Assembly (NCBI GenBank): GCA_041395845.1
Contig: JAWKZS010000008.1
Location: 1-64,000, forward strand
Source: Ch67 sp041395845
GTDB taxonomy: Bacteria > Pseudomonadota > Gammaproteobacteria > Pseudomonadales > Ketobacteraceae
Length of the DNA: 64,000 bases
Reading direction: 5' to 3'
Positions within the stretch are counted from its first letter, which is position 1. Each line of letters begins with the position of its first letter. Of the stretch, positions 61,746 through 64,000 are shown in pieces. The notes under the pieces are model-generated. The model searched no databases, was not told the origin of the DNA, and worked only from the letters and a program-made list of their open reading frames with translations. The position numbers and the translations under genes are program-made.

Positions 61746-62680
61746 ACCAGTCGTATTTTTCGACCCCGGTGTTACCGTGGGATCGCAGTGCGGAAGAGGA
61801 ACGCCGTTTTCGCAAGATGGCACTGGTGTTTGCCATCATCTTCGCGATTATCAGCGTGATCATGGCCTACTATCCGCTGCCGGAGAAAAAGCGCGAGCAG
61901 GTTGAACGGATTCCGCCACGCCTGGCCAAGCTGGTGATGGAAAAGCAGAAACCACCACCGCCGCCTCCGCCACCGAAAGAAGAACCCAAGAAAGAAGAAC
62001 CGAAGCCGGAAGAAAAGAAAGAAGAACCGAAGAAAGAAGAGCCCAAAAAGGAAGAGCCTAAAAAAGAGCAGCCCAAGAAAACCGCCAAGGAAAAAGCCAA
62101 GGCCTATATGGCCGCCTTTGATGACCTGGCGGACCTGCGGGACACCCAGGATCTGGCACAGCTGAAAACCGAACAGCAGGCCAGTGGTGTGGGCGCACAG
62201 GCGGCGCCGACCCAGCGGGCGCTGATCGGTACCAATGCCATTGGTGGCAGCGGTGGCGTGTCGGTTTCCAAGGCCAGCTCGGGCGGTGGCGGCACCGGTT
62301 CACTCGCGGGCGTGAGTTCGACCAAAGTGGAAAGCACCATCGCCGATCCAGTTGCGCAGAAAGAAGAGAAGCGTGGCAAGGGCGGCAAGGCACGCCGTAC
62401 CACCGAGGATGTACAGCTGGTCTTCGATCGTAACAAGGGCGCTATCTACTCGTTGTATCGCCGTGCGCTGCGGGAAAACCCGGCGCTGGAAGGCACTCTG
62501 GTACTGCGGCTGGAAATCCAGCCCAATGGTGCAGTGAGCAAATGCGAAGTGGTCAGCAGCGAATTGAAGGATCCGGATCTGGAGCGCAAGATTGTGCTCA
62601 AGATCAAGCAGATCAACTTTGGCAAGATGGACGTGGAGGTCTGGCGTGACACCTATCCGATCTCGTTCATTCCATCCTGA
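61742..62680 (+). CDS. TonB-like energy transducer with AgmX/PglI-type C-terminal domain
   Basis: 312 residues. Cytoplasmic start of about 24, one membrane helix (24-44), then KPPPPPPPPKEEPKKEEPK and further Pro-Lys-Glu repeats up to about 115, long enough to cross the periplasm. A Gly/Ser-rich stretch (165-205) leads to a TonB/AgmX-like C-terminal domain (about 220-312) with VFDRNKGAIYSLYRRALREN and LVLRLEIQPNGAVSKCEVV. In gliding myxobacteria GltG and GltJ share this domain. It probably carries force from the channel to the outer-membrane TPR lipoproteins. Confidence 0.88.
   Translation: MNQSYFSTPVLPWDRSAEEERRFRKMALVFAIIFAIISVIMAYYPLPEKKREQVERIPPRLAKLVMEKQKPPPPPPPPKEEPKKEEPKPEEKKEEPKKEEPKKEEPKKEQPKKTAKEKAKAYMAAFDDLADLRDTQDLAQLKTEQQASGVGAQAAPTQRALIGTNAIGGSGGVSVSKASSGGGGTGSLAGVSSTKVESTIADPVAQKEEKRGKGGKARRTTEDVQLVFDRNKGAIYSLYRRALRENPALEGTLVLRLEIQPNGAVSKCEVVSSELKDPDLERKIVLKIKQINFGKMDVEVWRDTYPISFIPS
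61970..62090 (+). repeat. Degenerate GAAGAACCCAAGAAA-type coding repeat
   Basis: About eight imperfect copies of a 15-base unit coding for Glu-Glu-Pro-Lys-Lys inside the TonB-like gene. Near-identical units make slippage length changes likely between strains. Confidence 0.75.
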
Positions 62681-62695
62681 TGCGGTTGCCCTGAC

Positions 62696-63196
62696 ATGAA
62701 ACGGACGCTGACGCTCACCCTGATGATAACGACGCTGCTGGCGGCCCTGCCCGCCAGCGCCAAGAAGCCGCCCATCGGTGATGTTGCGCCAGATTTTACG
62801 CTGCGCTCCGACGGCAAATACAACCTGCGGCTGAGTGAGCAGAAAGGTTACATCGTGGTGATCGGTTTCTGGGCCAGCTGGTGCCGTTCCTGCCCAGTGC
62901 AACTGAAAGCACTGGACGGCCTGGGCGAGAAATACCGGGATAAGGGCGTGAAGGTGTGGGGCGTCACGCTGGACCAGGAATTCGACGCCGCACGCCACTA
63001 TGTGGAAAAGCACGATCTGCGTTTTACCACGTTGCACGACAGCAGCGTGCAGGTCAGCGAACGCTATAACTTCGATGATCTGCCGACAACACTTGTCGTG
63101 GATCGCGATGGCAAATTACGGCTGATGAGCGAAGGCTTCAATCCCGGCGACGAAGCCAAACTGGATCAATTCCTGCAAACACTGGTGAACGAATGA
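62696..63196 (+). CDS. TlpA-family exported thioredoxin
   Basis: 166 residues. Signal peptide (about 1-22, ending PASA), then a thioredoxin fold of the TlpA/ResA/peroxiredoxin-like group: PDFTLRSDGKYNLRLSEQKG, active site WASWCRSCPVQL and the cis-Pro strand DDLPTTLVVDRDG. It would reduce or form disulfides in the periplasm. It follows the TonB-like gene by 15 bases; several partner proteins carry single Cys residues that could be its substrates. Confidence 0.93.
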   Translation: MKRTLTLTLMITTLLAALPASAKKPPIGDVAPDFTLRSDGKYNLRLSEQKGYIVVIGFWASWCRSCPVQLKALDGLGEKYRDKGVKVWGVTLDQEFDAARHYVEKHDLRFTTLHDSSVQVSERYNFDDLPTTLVVDRDGKLRLMSEGFNPGDEAKLDQFLQTLVNE

Positions 63197-63234
63197 CTTG
63201 CGCACCGGCAGAATCACAAACCGAGCATGCAACC

Positions 63235-64000
63235 ATGAAACCTGTAACACGTTGGCTTAACGACAGCCTGCCCCGGCTTGCCCTGGGCGCTGCCCTGCTG
63301 CTGACCCTGGCTGCCCCCGTGCAGGCAGAAGACGACATCCTGGGCCTGGAAGATACGTCCGATCTCGAATACATCGAAATCGACGAAATCATGGCCGAAG
63401 ATGAAAACGCACCACGCCCGGCCATTCCGGAAAAGGAAAAAACCGAAACCGCTGACGCAATGCCGGAAGAGGAAGAGTTCGTGGATCTGGATGCCATCCT
63501 TTACGGTGGCGATGGCACCGACGCAGCCAGTGCAGATGCCGGCGCGGCGGCCCCCAAGGATCGCAAGACCATGCAGCAGGACATGCAGTCTCTGAAAGAA
63601 AAAGTGCTGCAGGTCAACCGGGATCTGTTCGTGCTGGAAGAAGATCTGCTCTACCCCAGCAGCACCCAGGTGAACGTGTTCGTGTCGTTTGATGCCCTGC
63701 CCTATTTCCAGCTGGATGGCGTGACCCTGAAAATCAACGACCGCCCGATCAGCAATCACCTGTATACCGAACGGGAACTCAAAGCCATGAACCGTGGCGC
63801 TGTACAGCGCCTGTTCACCGGCAACCTGCCCACCGGCGAGCATGAACTGGTGGCGATTGTCACCGGCATCGGCCCGGAAGGTCGCGACTACAAACGTGCG
63901 GTCAGCATCGAGTTCGAAAAAACCAGTGGCACCAAATATATCGAACTGAAAATCGAAGGGGACAATCTGCGCCAACAGCCCACCTTCCGTCTGAAACAGT
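63235..64000 (+). CDS. Exported acidic protein of the same operon, C-terminus beyond the window
   Basis: 255 residues visible, open to the right edge. A signal peptide (about 1-31, ending VQA) is followed by a very acidic stretch (32-100, rich in Glu and Asp with LGLEDTSDLEYIEIDEIMAE), a coiled coil (about 103-135) and a beta domain with VNVFVSFDALPYFQLDGVTL and PTGEHELVAIVTGIGPEG. No family recognised. It starts 38 bases after the thioredoxin stop. Its end and any further genes cannot be seen. Confidence 0.75.
   Translation, partial: MKPVTRWLNDSLPRLALGAALLLTLAAPVQAEDDILGLEDTSDLEYIEIDEIMAEDENAPRPAIPEKEKTETADAMPEEEEFVDLDAILYGGDGTDAASADAGAAAPKDRKTMQQDMQSLKEKVLQVNRDLFVLEEDLLYPSSTQVNVFVSFDALPYFQLDGVTLKINDRPISNHLYTERELKAMNRGAVQRLFTGNLPTGEHELVAIVTGIGPEGRDYKRAVSIEFEKTSGTKYIELKIEGDNLRQQPTFRLKQ

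Overview
The window looks like chromosomal DNA of a marine-type, lipid-using gammaproteobacterium of the Alcanivorax/Ketobacter/Marinobacter kind. This rests on gene content: RimO, PdxB, HtpX, AlaA, YfbR and Xni homologues, a wax-ester synthase/DGAT, a fatty-aldehyde-type dehydrogenase and an HSL-family esterase, with moderately high GC. The genus call is an inference. I saw no phage, IS element or CRISPR array. Most genes are densely packed housekeeping or lifestyle genes on both strands.

Layout. 0-5.5 kb: a histidine phosphatase cut by the left edge, a BtuF-like B12-binding protein, a nitronate monooxygenase-like flavoprotein, tRNA-Gly with its own promoter and terminator, and an esterase-epimerase pair. 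5.7-9.8 kb: rimO converging on a lysine-catabolism cluster (DUF1338, saccharopine dehydrogenase, aminoadipate-semialdehyde dehydrogenase), parts of which are broken. 9.9-16 kb: small proteins, a large repeat-like lipoprotein, a bacterial cereblon-like (CULT) protein, YfbR and PIN-PhoH. 16.3-20.7 kb: a two-gene signalling operon (HDOD-GAF-histidine kinase, then receiver-PAS-GGDEF-EAL). 20.8-36.7 kb: acyl-CoA, aldehyde, amide and lipid metabolism, a PspA/YiaA stress pair with a divergent XRE regulator, an ABC exporter and endonuclease V. 36.7-42.7 kb: tRNA-Glu, small membrane proteins, a GST, a peroxide-defence operon (glutathione peroxidase plus OhrR), MsrB and AlaA. 42.7-45 kb: a class III cyclase with a membrane partner. 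45-51.5 kb: a three-gene Hsp70 operon (DUF2760, Hsp70, Hsp70-DUF3731) divergent from htpX, which has a good sigma-32-type promoter. 51.5-55.6 kb: a four-gene xni / fructosamine-kinase / pdxB / NAD-kinase-like operon with ATGA overlaps.

55.9-64 kb (right edge) holds the most interesting system. It is a tightly coupled operon of two TPR lipoproteins, a small exported protein, a TolQ/ExbB-type channel, two ExbD/TolR-type proteins, a TonB-like protein with a Pro/Lys/Glu periplasmic spacer, a TlpA-type thioredoxin and a secreted acidic protein. The arrangement resembles the Agl/Glt trans-envelope motor of gliding myxobacteria. One of the two ExbD proteins lacks the proton-carrying Asp and has Asn there.

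Sequence quality. Several genes carry single-base insertions or deletions in short runs that leave the rest of the coding sequence intact: rimO near 7010, the ALDH7 gene near 7808 and 7832, the CoA-transferase at five places between 21704 and 22058, and the shorter hsp70 at about 49640 and ten or more places between 48480 and 48930. A larger deletion joins DUF1338 to saccharopine dehydrogenase near 9628. The clustering, the mix of plus and minus events and the compensating pairs point to consensus or assembly errors more than to gene decay, but the reads would be needed to decide.
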